Assembly: GCA_025201805.1 (NCBI GenBank)
Contig: MU619301.1
Coordinates: forward strand, 63,524 to 103,930
Reading direction: 5' to 3'
Length of the DNA stretch: 40,407 bases
DNA from: Parasitella parasitica
Taxonomy: Eukaryota > Mucoromycota > Mucoromycetes > Mucorales > Mucoraceae
A program made the position numbers and the translations under genes. Below, in pieces: positions 22,755-34,182 of the stretch; positions within the stretch are counted from its first letter, which is position 1; each line of letters begins with the position of its first letter. The notes under the pieces are model-generated. The model was not told the origin of the DNA. It saw only the letters and a list, made by a program, of their open reading frames with translations, and did not search any database.

Positions 22755-25700
22755 ATGACAGATAGCATTTCAGTACATGCATGGCTGTCTGGCTCATTGG
22801 CAGTGATAACATGCTCCAGTGCTTTTGTGTTATCACTCCAGCGCACATATTTACACAAATCTCAGCAGATAGATCTTGCTCCACTTGTGTTTGACAAAAA
22901 GAGAGATACCAGCGTACCTGTGGCCGACGATTCCAGCCGTCTTTTCCGAATGACATTGGGCACCCTGACGCTCACCTTATTGTCGGCACTGGATTTCTAC
23001 AACTCTGTCATTGCTCAAAAACCCTTGGAGTGGCTGATCACAGCATCTGCTTGTGCACGATTTATCGCCTGGCTATATGCTTTGGTTTTGGTGCTCGTTG
23101 CTCGTCGCCACCGCTTTCCCAGCGAATGGGGATGGATCATCAATGTCCACCTGTGTGTCTTTTACGCCATGATTTGGTGCATTGCTGTCTATGATGTGTA
23201 CGATGTCTACGTATCGAATCCCTCCGATAGCTGGATACACATGCTGCCCAATCTTTTAGCCCTGATCTTGGGAACAGACCTTGTGTTCACGACAGCTACT
23301 ACACCACGCGGTGCGCCCTTTGTGGACGAAAACGGCAAGCAGGTGGCTTCTATCAATGTAGCCTCCATCTACTCCTTCCTCAACTTTTCGTGGGCCACAC
23401 CCCTCCTGGATTTGGCGTTCAAAAACAAGAAATTGACAGACGACGACTTGCCTACTTTACCGGCTCTTTTCCGCGGTCATAACCTGTACTATCTCTTTGG
23501 TGCTACAAGAGGCAAAAGTCTGTTGAAACGCATCTACTTGACCAACAAGCACGCAATCGTCGTCCAGGTGGTGCTCGCCATGGCTACATCGCTGGCTTAT
23601 TACGTACCCGCCTTCTTTGTGAATCGTCTGTTAACCCTGATCCAAGACATGAATGGTGTCGAGGACGATGTTTCCATCCGAAGAGGGTTCGTGATTGTTG
23701 CCAGTTTGGGTGCAACCATTTTGATCCTCGGGCTCTTGGTTGGACAGCTGTGGTATTATGGTAAATTTTGGACTGCTTTCATGCAAAACAGGATAAACTA
23801 ACAAACAACACACCCGTACCGGTAGCTTCATCCTCGGTCCAGGTCAGAGTCAAGGCCATGCTGAATATCGAAATCTACCGCAAGACACTGCGCCGTCGCG
23901 ATCTCGCAGTGGAGTCACCCAAACTGGAAGACAATGAAGATGAAGATGACGACGACAGCAAAAAGAAAGACGACGAGGAGACATCCCAGAAAGATGAATC
24001 CAAGGAGAAGGAAGATGTCAGCTCGTCGACAGGCACCATTGTCAATTTGATGAGCACAGATTCGAACCGTATTTCCGAGTTCAGTGTATGGTGGTTCTCT
24101 ATTTTGGCAGCTCCTACAGAGTTGGCTGTTGGCATCTACTTTTTGTACAACTTGCTGGGCAAATCTTGTTTCCTGGGGTTGATTGTCATGATTATCGTCC
24201 TTCCGTTAAACCACTTTAACGCCAAGATGTTTGCAAAGACTCAGGACAAGCTTATGGAGGCCCGCGACAAGCGTGTGTCTTTGATGAACGAGGTACTCCA
24301 GGGAATCCGCCAAATCAAGTTTTTTGCTTGGGAAAAGAACTGGGAAAAGCGAGTGATGGAGTCAAGAAAGGTGGAGCTTCATCATCTGGGCATCACTTAT
24401 CTCTCAGAGGTAATGTTTACTTTGCTGTGGCAAGGGTAAGTTTTCACCAAAATCAAATGCCATCTTTCACAAATTCACTAATTCACTAATTCACTAATTC
24501 ACTAATTCACTAATTCACTAATTCACTAATTTTCAAAAAAAAAGGTCGCCCATCTTGGTCACTCTTATCAGCTTCTATTCATTCTGCAAATTGGAAGGAA
24601 AAGAACTCACTGCCCCTATTGCATTCACGTCAATCACCGTGTTTAATGAATTGAGATTTGCTTTGAACATCTTGCCCGAAGTGTTTATTGAATGGCTCCA
24701 AGCATTAATCAGCATCAGACGTATCCAAACCTACTTGAACGAGGATGAAATCGAGCCGCCTTCCACAGAAGACGAAATCGATCCTTCTGGTAACCAAATC
24801 CCTAAAAATATCGTCATCGGTTTTGACAATGCCACAATTGGCTGGAGCAAGCAAAACTACGCGGATCGAGAAAGTGATGCGCAGGACACCAGCTCGTCTG
24901 AAGCAGCCGGCTTCGTTCTCAAGGATCTCAACATTGAATTCCCCGCAAACGAGCTCAGTTTAATCAGTGGTGCTACAGGCTGTGGTAAAACGCTGATGAT
25001 GCTTGGTTTATTAGGGGAAGCTATTGTTCTGAAAGGTGCTGCTCATTGTCCTCGCCAGGCCGTAGCAGACACTGTTTCTGATGACTTTGTTGCCTCAAAG
25101 AATATCGATCCCAAGGATTGGTTATTACCTTATGCGCTTGCCTATGTTTCGCAAACTGCCTGGCTACAGAACGCTTCCATACGTGACAACATCTTATTTG
25201 GCTTGCCTTTTATCGAATCAAGATACCGTGAAACCCTTACTGCTTGCGCCTTGGACAAGGATCTTGAAATCTTGGAGGACGGTGATCAGACTGAGATCGG
25301 CGAAAAGGGCATTACATTATCTGGTGGTCAAAAGGCTCGTGTGTCCCTTGCAAGAGCAGTGTACTCTCGTGCGCAAAACGTGCTGATGGACGATGTATTG
25401 AGTGCTGTTGATGCGCATACGGCCAAGCATATCTATGAAAAGTGTTTGCTGGGTTCGTTGATGAAGAATCGTACGCGCATCTTGATTACCCACCATGTCA
25501 AGCTCTGTGTTAAAGCCTCTGGTTATATCGTTCACATCGATGCAGGTCGTGCTAGTTTAGTTGGCACCCCGAGTGAATTACGTGAAAATGGCCAGCTTGC
25601 TTCCATCTTTGAAAGTGAGCAGGAGGATATTGCTGTAGAAGAGGATGCTCAAGAGGAAAAAGCGATTGAAAGCACCTTGCCTGCTGCTGCTGCTGCTGAT

Positions 25701-27746
25701 GGACTTGCCTCTGATGCTGACAACATTCAAAAGAAGCCTCGTGCTCTTGTTGAAGAAGAAACTCGCGCAACGGGCATGGTCAAGGTCAGACTCTACAAGT
25801 TGTATATCAATATGGTCGGCAGTCCCTTCTTTTGGATGGTAATGGCCATTTTGGTGATCGGCTCTCGTGGACTAGATGTCACTGAAAATTGGTGGATCAA
25901 GCAATGGTCTCAGTCCTATGAAACAGAGAGTAATGGTACAAACAGCAACAATGTAATGATTCAACAGGGAGCTATTTCTCAGCCAAAGCCCTTTTACGCC
26001 TATCGACCTCTAGTTGCCATGGAGACTGATACTGATAACTTTCATATTCTGGACAAGGAAGACGATACACTGAACTATTACCTGGGCATCTACTGTTTGA
26101 TCACGCTTACCAATATCGTTGTGGGCACAGCTCGTTTTGCTGTTCTGTTTTGGGGCGTTCTTGGCGCCAACAAGCAACTATATGCTGAACTACTGCATCG
26201 TGTCTTTAGGGCCCCTCTTCGTTTCTTTGATACCACACCCATTGGTAGAATCTTGAATCGTTTCTCCAAAGATTTCGAGACAATTGACTCCAGCATTCCC
26301 AATGATTTGCTCAATTTTGTTATTCAATGGGTTATCATCGTATCAAGCATGATTACTGTTTCTACTGTCTTGCCCATCTTTTTGATACCTTTGCTGGCTG
26401 TAGCGCTTGTTAATGTGTATTTAGGCGCCATGTTTGTATCTGCCTCACGTGAATTGAAACGTATGGACTCTGTTTCTCGATCCCCCTTGTTCAGCAACTT
26501 TACTGAAACCATTGTGGGTGTTGCTACCATCCGTGCTTTTGGAGCTACTCGCCAATTTTTACAAGAGATGTTAAAGCACATTGACACCAACGCTCGTCCT
26601 TATTACTATCAATGGTTAACTAACCGTTGGGTTTCTACAAGATTTGCCGTTTCTGGTGCCTTTATTAATATGGTTACTGGCATGATCATCTTGTTGAGTG
26701 TCGATAAAATCGACGCTTCTCTCGCCGGCTTCTGTCTCAGTTTTGTCCTGATGTTTACAGATGAGATGTTCTGGGGCATTCGTCGATACACCAGTCTGGA
26801 AATGAGCTTTAATGCTGTTGAGCGTGTAGTTGAATTCATGGAAATGGATCAAGAAGCACCTGCTATTACTGAATTGAGACCACCTCCTGAATGGCCTACA
26901 AAAGGTCAAATTGATGTCAGGAACCTAGAAATCAAATATGCTGCTGATCTCGACCCTGTTCTTAAAGGCATCTCGTTCTCTGTAAAACCTCAGGAAAAGA
27001 TTGGCGTTGTTGGTAGAACTGGTAGCGGTAAATCTACCCTCGCTCTTTCCTTCTTTAGATTTGTTGAAGCTTCACAAGGCTCTATTGTCATTGATAACAT
27101 TGACATCAAGGATTTGGGTACTGAAGACCTTCGCTCTAATTTGACTATCATTCCTCAGGACCCTACCTTGTTCTCTGGTTCTCTACGATCTAATATGGAC
27201 TCATTTGATCAATTCTCTGACGAAGAAATCTTTACCGCTCTACGCCGTGTGCATTTATTGCCCACAGAAGGTGAATCCACCACTGATACTATCTTGTCTG
27301 AATCCACTGTAGATGGAGTCAATGCTAATTTATTCAAGGATCTGTCTACCAATGTTACTGAAGGTGGCAAAAACTTTTCGCAAGGCCAAAGACAATTGCT
27401 ATGCCTTGCTCGTGCTCTTTTGAAGCGCAGCCGTCTTGTATTGATGGATGAAGCTACCGCTAGTGTCGATTTTGAGACTGATAAGGCTATTCAAAAGACC
27501 ATTACGACTGAATTCGCCGACTCTACTATCTTGTGTATTGCTCATCGTCTGCATACTGTCATCGAGTACGATCGTATCTTGGTGCTGGATCAAGGACAGA
27601 TTCTTGAATTTGATAATCCTTTGACACTGATCACTAATCCAAAGTCTTCCTTTTACAAAATGTGTCGCAACTCTGGTGAATTCGATAGTCTGGTCGCCTT
27701 GGCGAAAGTAAAACATGAGTTGGTAGATGTGTCTTCCTCCTCTTAA
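22755..27746 (+). CDS. ABCC-family (MRP/YBT1-VMR1-like) full-length ABC transporter
   Basis: Exons 22755-23760, 23826-24435 and 24545-27746 give 1,605 aa. Order: TMD0 with about five helices (1-200), TMD1 (about 290-590), NBD1, TMD2 and NBD2. NBD1 has Walker A GATGCGKT (about 681-688), signature LSGGQ (about 797-801) and Walker B NVLMDD (about 817-822); the Asp in place of the catalytic Glu is the usual ABCC asymmetry. NBD2 has GRTGSGKS, FSQGQRQ and LVLMDEA, so it is the hydrolytic site. A Lys/Asp/Glu-rich insert in TMD1 (DNEDEDDDDSKKKDDEE) is characteristic of the Ybt1/Vmr1 branch, which exports organic anions and conjugates into the vacuole. Membrane location and substrate are inferred from the family. 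The second intron contains an 8-bp minisatellite. Confidence 0.92.
24473..24531. repeat. Intronic minisatellite, 7+ copies of ATTCACTA
   Basis: Seven perfect 8-bp units plus a partial copy inside the 109-nt intron of the ABCC gene, just upstream of its 3' splice site. The copies are identical, suggesting recent expansion. They place extra CTAAT, a branch-point-like string, in tandem. Confidence 0.9.
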
Positions 27747-28267
27747 ATATATTGTTATGTGTATAATGCTTTCATGTAGAATAAAATATCTCTCCTTATT
27801 AGATTTATCCTTCCTGGAATAGTTTGTGCTTTCTCATTGATGAAGTGGAATACAAAATACATTTATGCTACTGGTATCAAGTATCAGCTGTTTATTGTTT
27901 CTTGTTATATATTCTCATTTTAAAATCTTTGTTGAGAACCGTTAATTTTATATGCCATTTTTTATAATGATTGAGGTTTAGTACAAATTCTAAAAAGTGG
28001 AACAAGTGCTGGTTTTAAAGGACTAGCACAGTAACTGATCTTGCAAAGATCATAAATGGAGAGACTAGCCGCCCAACGCCCGCTTTCTTCCATACCTTGG
28101 ATGATTAATCAAATTCGGACCGAACTACATCTTCATTATCCGGTAGAGCTTCTCTCAGCTACTAATTTAGGAAGCTAAATATCCTTTCTTGTCCGGCTGA
28201 AACCTATACTTACACTGAGCTTGAGCTGGCGATCCTGATACGGTCTCTTTTTCCTTCTGAATATACA
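27747..28267. other. Intergenic region upstream of uL23
   Basis: Contains the 3' flank of the ABCC gene and the promoter of uL23. Around 28020-28250 the sequence is GC-richer and less repetitive than nearby spacers, but no RNA gene could be assigned. Confidence 0.5.
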
Positions 28268-29148
28268 ATGGCTGGTAAATATCCATACAACAAACATCAC
28301 ATAACAACGATCAAGATGAGCAATTATCGATTTGAGAGAGAACAGAACATATGAATGCCCTTGCTCTTACTTTTTTTGTTTTGTTTTTGGAGAATGGATG
28401 ATGGAAATTGGATTTTACATCATGGATGGATGAGGTTCCGGAAAAGGCCCTTCTTTTTGAGCGATAAAAAAAAAAAAAAAAAAGAAGAAGAAAGTGTCAA
28501 AGGGCTATCATATTAAGTTCTCGACTTTTATCGTTATTCTTTTTGCTCTTGATGATCCTACAAACTTTTCAACAACATGTATTGATTTTTACGTTATTAA
28601 ATAGCTCCTCAGAACAAGGCTCTCGCTGCCAAGAAGGCCGCCCTCAAGGGTGTCCATGGTAAGACTGTACGTAAGATCCGTACTTCCACCCATTTCCACA
28701 TCCCCAAGACTTTGGCTTTGAAGCGTGCCCCCAAGTACACTCGTAAGTCTATTGCCCATGCTCCTCGCATGGACCAATATCGTGTCATCCGTCAACCTCT
28801 CAACACCGAGACTGCCATGAAGAAGATTGAGGAACATAACACCTTGACCTTCCTCGTTGATGTCAAGGCCAACAAGAACCAGATCAAGGATGCTGTCAAG
28901 CGTCTCTATGATGTTGAGGCTCAACAAGTCAACACCCTCATCAGGTAGGTTTTTTATATTTTGTGATAGACGATGGGTTTTTCGTTAACTGGGTGCGCTA
29001 TTTAGACCTGATGGTTACAAGAAGGCTTTCGTTCGCTTGACCGCTGATGTCGATGCTTTAGACGTTGCCAACAAGGTAATTTATGGTGCAAGTAATAAAA
29101 TGCCATTGCATTACTAACAATTCATGTAACTAGATTGGTTTCATCTAA
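28268..29148 (+). CDS. RPL25: 60S ribosomal protein uL23 (yeast L25)
   Basis: Four exons (28268-28274, 28605-28944, 29006-29075, 29134-29148) give 143 aa, close to the yeast protein. Recognisable parts are [20 protein letters not shown] (basic N terminus), [35 protein letters not shown] and [26 protein letters not shown], the conserved end. The protein sits at the peptide exit tunnel and helps dock SRP and chaperones. The first exon is only 7 nt (ATG GCT G) and is followed by a 330-nt intron, far longer than others here. The last exon is 15 nt. The micro-exons follow from splice signals and conserved protein ends. It is convergent with eS12. Confidence 0.95.
28275..28604 (+). other. Long first intron of uL23 (330 nt)
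   Basis: GT-AG intron about five times the local norm. It includes an A run near 28466-28483 and GGATG-type motifs at 28395-28435. Long first introns of ribosomal-protein genes often hold regulatory elements or snoRNAs. I looked for paired C (RUGAUGA) and D (CUGA) boxes and did not find a clear set. Confidence 0.7.
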
Positions 29149-29482
29149 ACGATTTACAGTCAATGGAAATCCTAGTTTTTTTTTTTATTTAAATAAAACT
29201 AAATTCATAATTTGATGTCTGATTTTCTTTTATGGGAATGTCTGCTTTTAAATCACCTAGTGTCTTTTTTTTTTTCTTCAACACCTGTCAAAATTAGAAT
29301 GCTCTTTTTCCGATTGACAAAGTAACCCAAACACGCTCAATGTCACGTATTAAACACTAAATCGAACATGAGCTGCTGTAAATAACAATTGCCTAGTAGT
29401 TACATCAAAATAATTTATTGAATTTTAAATATTTTTGACAAAATTTGATCTTTCTTTTAGAGAAAAAGAAAAGGGGCGCACT
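29149..29482. other. Convergent 3' spacer of uL23 and eS12
   Basis: AT-rich region with T runs and AATAAA-like strings, consistent with two opposing polyadenylation regions. No gene is seen. Confidence 0.5.
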
Positions 29483-29980
29483 TTAACGAGTCTTGAAGTC
29501 TATGAAAAAAGGAAAAGTTAGTTGCCATGGATCACAATATGCATTAGGCATTTGAAATAACTTACAATCCAAGAGGACGTTCATGGCCTCGGACTCCTCT
29601 CCGAAATCAGTAACAGCAACGCAAGAGCAGCCAACGACCTTACGAGCGTTACCTTCACGATCGATCTTGCAGAGACCAGCCCATTCACCGAGCTTCTTGG
29701 CATCAGAGACCTTGATCAAGTTGATGTTGTGCTCGGCACAGAGAGCTTCGACGAGCTTGATGTACTCAGACTCGGTACAAGACTCACAGAGAACAGCCAA
29801 ATGAGCTTGACGTCTGTCAAGAGCCTTAACGGCTTCCTTCAAACCACGGGCAAGACCATCGTGAACAAGAGCACGACGGAGGACTTCTTGGAGAGCATCT
29901 TCAACAGACATTTGACCAGAAGTGGCTCCAGTGGCAACTTCGACTTCTTGAGTATCGATAACTTCTTCGTGGTCAGACAT
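29483..29980 (-). CDS. RPS12: 40S ribosomal protein eS12
   Basis: Two exons (29566-29980 and 29483-29499) encode 143 aa, the usual length. The frame begins [15 protein letters not shown] and continues with [22 protein letters not shown], the L7Ae-like core [32 protein letters not shown] and [16 protein letters not shown], ending LDYFKTR. The final 17-nt exon completes the conserved end. An in-frame upstream extension beginning at 30025 ([15 protein letters not shown]) is not part of the family and was not used. The gene lies on the small-subunit beak. It is convergent with uL23. Confidence 0.95.
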   Translation of the reverse strand: MSDHEEVIDTQEVEVATGATSGQMSVEDALQEVLRRALVHDGLARGLKEAVKALDRRQAHLAVLCESCTESEYIKLVEALCAEHNINLIKVSDAKKLGEWAGLCKIDREGNARKVVGCSCVAVTDFGEESEAMNVLLDCKLFQMPNAYCDPWQLTFPFFIDFKTR

Positions 29981-30754
29981 ACTAGATTTTGCCCAAACTT
30001 TAGTATCCTGGTCTAATTGATCCATCTATCAACATCTAATACAATCGATCTATTGTCATAGATGATGGATGTCTCGATTTTTTTTTTGATTTTTTTTTAG
30101 ACAGAAATTATAATACATACTTTGGTTATTCTAAGGGTGTAGAAAAAAGAGAAGGATTTCTAGATGTTCCAATACCCGTTGCCTTGTTCAATTCACTGGT
30201 CTTCAATACTTCTCGGAAGCGAAAAAAAAAAAATTATTATCTACCTGAACCCGGGAAAGCAGGTTCGCACCGGAATCGTCAACTTTTATCAAAAGAAGAA
30301 AAAAGATCCAGATCATACGAAACTTTTGCGTTTTCAATAAGCTTTATTCTTGCTGTTTTAAAAGGACAAAGCAAGATCTTTTGTGAATACATAATTCAAA
30401 TAATTGACATTACTGCACTGAAAAAACTGCCTTGTAGGCGGGTTTTGCAGTGATTTTGATTTTTCAAGCTTGCATCTCAAATTTTCATTAGCTGATTAAT
30501 GTCATTCCCCACGGTGTTGCCTGAACGACTGTTAGCTATCAAACATATTGCCAATTTGCACAAATTCATTGGGCAGCAAGCAAAGTGAACCTATATATTT
30601 CTGCTTGATCACGCATCCTGTTGAACCACACACGCGTTATACAAATACATTCATAAAGAGATGCAATACATATATGAAACACTTTTATGTGTTGAATAAG
30701 AATACCAAAAATGAAATGAAGAAAATTTTATTTATTTAAAAAATCCCAAGTTAC
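29981..30754. other. Upstream region of eS12 and 3' flank of eS7
   Basis: About 770 bp. A GATGATGGATG motif lies at 30061-30071, 80 bp before the eS12 start. The open frame at 30184-30453 is not protein-like. Nothing else is seen. Confidence 0.5.
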
Positions 30755-31416
30755 TTAGAACTCAACAGCAGCAGGGAACTCAAAGACAACATCTTTACCA
30801 GTGAGCTTCTTGTAGACAGCAGAGAAAGTATCAATCTTGTATTCAAGAGAAGTGGCGTCCTTGGCGTCAAGGAAGACCTTGAGGGTCTTGGTGCCATCAA
30901 TCTTTTGACGGAGTCTCTTACCAACAATCTCGGTAGGGAAAACGAGATCGTTCAAAATAGCCTCGTGGACGGCAGTCAAGGTACGAGAACGAGGACGGGG
31001 TTGCTTAGCGCTGTTGCAACGACTAGGGACAGCCAAGATACGACGTTGAGCAACGAAAATGACGTGACGATCAGAGAACTTCTTCTCAAGCTCGCGAGTG
31101 AGGCGAGCTTGGATCTTGTGGAAACCAGCTTGGCTGGGGACAGGAACAAAGATGACAATAGCCTTCTTGCCGGAACCGAGCTCAATCTAATCACGATGTG
31201 CATACATGTTAATGGACCTGTTATCTCCTTATCTCTCCCTCACTTTTACTGCATGCAACGATACATTACCTCCTTGGCAGCAGAAATATGGAGAGCCTTG
31301 AGGCCCTTCAAGTCGGGGACGTTTGACTCCAAGTCAACGAGAGCTTGAGCAACGGAGAGTTCGAACTCATCAGCAGCTGGGGCACCATTCTGCTTAACAA
31401 TCTTGTTAGAAGCCAT
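30755..31416 (-). CDS. RPS7: 40S ribosomal protein eS7
   Basis: Two exons (31270-31416 and 30755-31186), joined in phase 0, give 192 aa, matching the family length. The N-terminal exon reads [20 protein letters not shown] through [11 protein letters not shown]. The second continues [69 protein letters not shown] and ends FEFPAAVEF. These are hallmark eS7 segments. The protein is needed for small-subunit processing and joins the 40S body. Its upstream region carries GGATG repeats like those near eS12 and uL23. Confidence 0.95.
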
Positions 31417-32066
31417 CTTGACTATTTAGTGTATTTTGATGCAAGATTGAGAGAGTGTAAATTTGGTGGTGGTAAATTTGAAAAACATGTGGAAAAAAAA
31501 AAGTTAGCAACAAAACTTCAATATAGATTAACAACGGCTACTCCATAGGCGTAATTAAAAAAAGAGATCAAAATGGACAATAGATTGTGTTGCTAGCTGT
31601 TGTTGTTGTTGTTGTTTTTTTGTAGTTACAGATGATATATGAGATATGATGGATGGATATGATGAAGGATTGATGGCTTCAAATCAGAATAACAGTAGAT
31701 ACACGGATCCATCCAGATTCCTGTGGTGATTTCGCTTCCATCAATCGAAAAGTAGCGCTGTTCTTGCAAATCCATCAACATCCATTGTCATGGATACTTG
31801 TTGTATTGATATCATCCTTTTTAACCTCTTTCTTTATACGCCTTCATGTTGTGCCAAAACAATACGTACGTGAAAAATAAAGGAAGGATCTCAAGCATTG
31901 CTTGATTGACATTTGCTTTTACCGAATAGATTGTTTCCCGGAAAATGTGGGATTTCAAAAAAAAAAAAAAAAAAAAAAGAAATTCCGGTAAACATTTGAA
32001 AAACAGCATTTCTTTCATATTAGCCTGATTATTTTTACTTTTTAAATACTTTTGTTAAATATACTA
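31417..32066. other. Upstream region of eS7 and 3' flank of the Sel1 gene
   Basis: Contains a (GTT)n stretch near 31600, GGATG/CATCC repeats at 31646-31664 and 31769-31795, and an A run near 31957-31978. No coding sequence is supported. Confidence 0.5.
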
Positions 32067-34182
32067 TTAAGCAGCAGGAGCGCTGCATCCGATGATAAAG
32101 CCTTTGGATAATAACTCACTTTCACTCATTGTAGTGACAGAAGGGAGAGTGTCGGGAGATAATAAACATACACGTACAAGTAATCTTCTAAGGCGTTCAT
32201 GTGAGCTTCTACAGCCAGCTATTGAAAATGCATGATTTTAGTGCGCTAGTTCTAGTATGCAACATTTCAGGTCACTTACCCATTGCAGCTCTTTCAAAGT
32301 AAACTGTTGCTTTTCCAAGGTCGACTGGACAACCCAGCCCCTTTTCATAGCAGTTGGCTAAATGAAATTGACCAGCAACATGATTCTGCTTCGCTGAGCG
32401 CTCAAACAAGATGAAAGCTAATTCTAGATTTTGCGCAACACCAATGCCACTCTGTAAATGAACACCCAGCTTATCCTGAGCTCTTGCGTGGTTTTGCTCA
32501 CTTGCTTTGCGATACCAAACAACAGCCCTTGTTGCATTCTGTCGAACGCCGATTCCATTTGCATAGCAGAAGCCCAGGTTGCATTGCGCCCAGGCGTTAT
32601 TTTGCTTTGCTGCTTTCATGTACCAGTAAGCTGCCTTTTGAGGATTCTTTTTGACACCCATGCCCTCTTCGTAGCAGAATCCCAACGAGTTTTGTCCAAC
32701 GGCGTTTCCTTGCAGAGCCGACAAACGGAACCATTTGCAAGCCTCCTTTTCGTTTTTCTCTACGCCAATGCCATTACGATAGCAATAACCAAGGGACAAC
32801 TGAGCAGGAGCATGGTTGTGCTCAGCTGATAACATGTAGTAATAGACTGCCTCAGGCTCATTCACTTCAACGCCAACGCCGTTTTGATAACAGTAGCCTA
32901 ATGAATGGAATGCAAATATATTGCCCAGTTCAGCGCTTTTTCGAAACCATTCAATCGCTTTTTTGACACTCTTTTCGATACCAATGCCATTCTGGTAGCA
33001 AAATCCAAGGTTGTGCTGTGCGCGAGCATGTCCTTGAACAGCGGCTTTTCGGTAGTATTCGACGCTCATCGCAGCGTCTTTGGGGACACCAATTCCGTTC
33101 TGATAGCAGTAGCCCAAGTTGCATTGTGCCCATGGATAGCCCTGATCTGCAGATCGCTTGTACCAGATTGCAGCTAGATCTTGGTTTTCTTCTACTCCAA
33201 TGCCGTCTTCGTAGCAGTAACCTAACGAATTTTGAGCAAATGCATTGTCTTGTTCCGCAGCCAATTGATAATATTTAACTGCCTCCTTCATGTTCTTCTC
33301 GACGCCAATACCGTCTTCGTAGCAGTAGCCGATATTATAAATAGCAACAGTTTCCCCCTGTGATGCAGCCAGTCGGTAATATCTCATTGCTTCAGCCTCG
33401 TTTTTCCCTACACCAAATCCTTCGCCGTAGCAGTAGCCTAGTATGCCTTGTCCACGACAGTTGCCTTGATCAGCGCTAGCTTTATACCAGTAGAAGGCCA
33501 GCTTTTCGCTCTTTTTCACAGCTAACCCATCATGGTAGCAGACGCCCAGACAATACTGGCTTGCAGAGCACTTGTCGTCGGTAGCTGCACGTTGAACCCA
33601 TGCAATCGATTTCAGACCGCCCAATTCTAACTGGGATTCCCATTTATGGGCTTCTATGCGGTCAATGTACACTCCTGGTCTCCCGTACTTGCGCAGGAAT
33701 GCCAGTCGAGAAATCGCAAGTAACGCTCGCTCGTCGCTGGTGCCGTTTTTCAGGTCGGACGGGAGGGCCGAGATGTAATGCTGCTCTGCTGATTTGAAGC
33801 TCCTGGTGACACCAAATCCAAATTCATAACAGAATCCAAGGATGGCATGAGCGCTTTGGTTGTAATGTGTGGCTTTTGCAAGTAGTTTAATCGTGAGCTT
33901 GTAGTCTTTCTGGAAGCCGTTTCGGCCAAATAGATAGTTTTCTGCTTGGTCGATCAGTTTCATGCTGTTTGTCAATTGACCTTGTGTCGGTCTTGTCGCT
34001 GAGGTAGCAGCTGTTGCGGTGTGCTGTTGGGGGTATATATCGTGGCCGCTCTCGATTGAATTGGAGCGCTTTTGCGGTGTGTTGTTGGCTGCGATTTTGC
34101 CAAATATGTTTCGTGAGTAATGCATTAATTGCTGTATTAGAGGCAGGTTGTTGGACGTAGAATTGGCTGATGAGGATGACAT
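32067..34182 (-). CDS. Sel1-repeat (TPR-like) protein, 13 repeats
   Basis: Two exons (32280-34182 and 32067-32218) give 684 aa. After a Ser/Asn/Thr-rich N terminus (about 1-80) come about 13 Sel1-like repeats of 36 residues; the hallmark heptads read GYCYEDG, GYCYQNG, GFCYANG and similar, each followed by a V-x-K-x-x-x-x-A helix. The repeats form a superhelical scaffold. Fungal relatives include Skt5/Chs4 chitin-synthase activators and ER-associated Hrd3, but this protein has no transmembrane segment and no CaaX end (it ends IIGCSAPAA), so neither role is assigned. Extending the last exon past the donor at 32279 would stop after two codons, whereas the spliced exon gives a further 51-residue polar tail. 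Confidence 0.88.

Noticed and set aside
28020-28260. Possible snoRNA or snRNA upstream of uL23 (contains ATACTTAC and GGATGAT)
   Set aside because: The U1-like string is not followed by U1 sequence, and paired C/D boxes with closing stem were not found.
29981-30025. In-frame N-terminal extension of eS12 ([15 protein letters not shown])
   Set aside because: eS12 proteins begin near MSDHEE; the extension is probably leader sequence.
30184-30453. 89-aa plus-strand frame
   Set aside because: Low-complexity Lys/Arg start and no match; lies in the eS12 upstream region.
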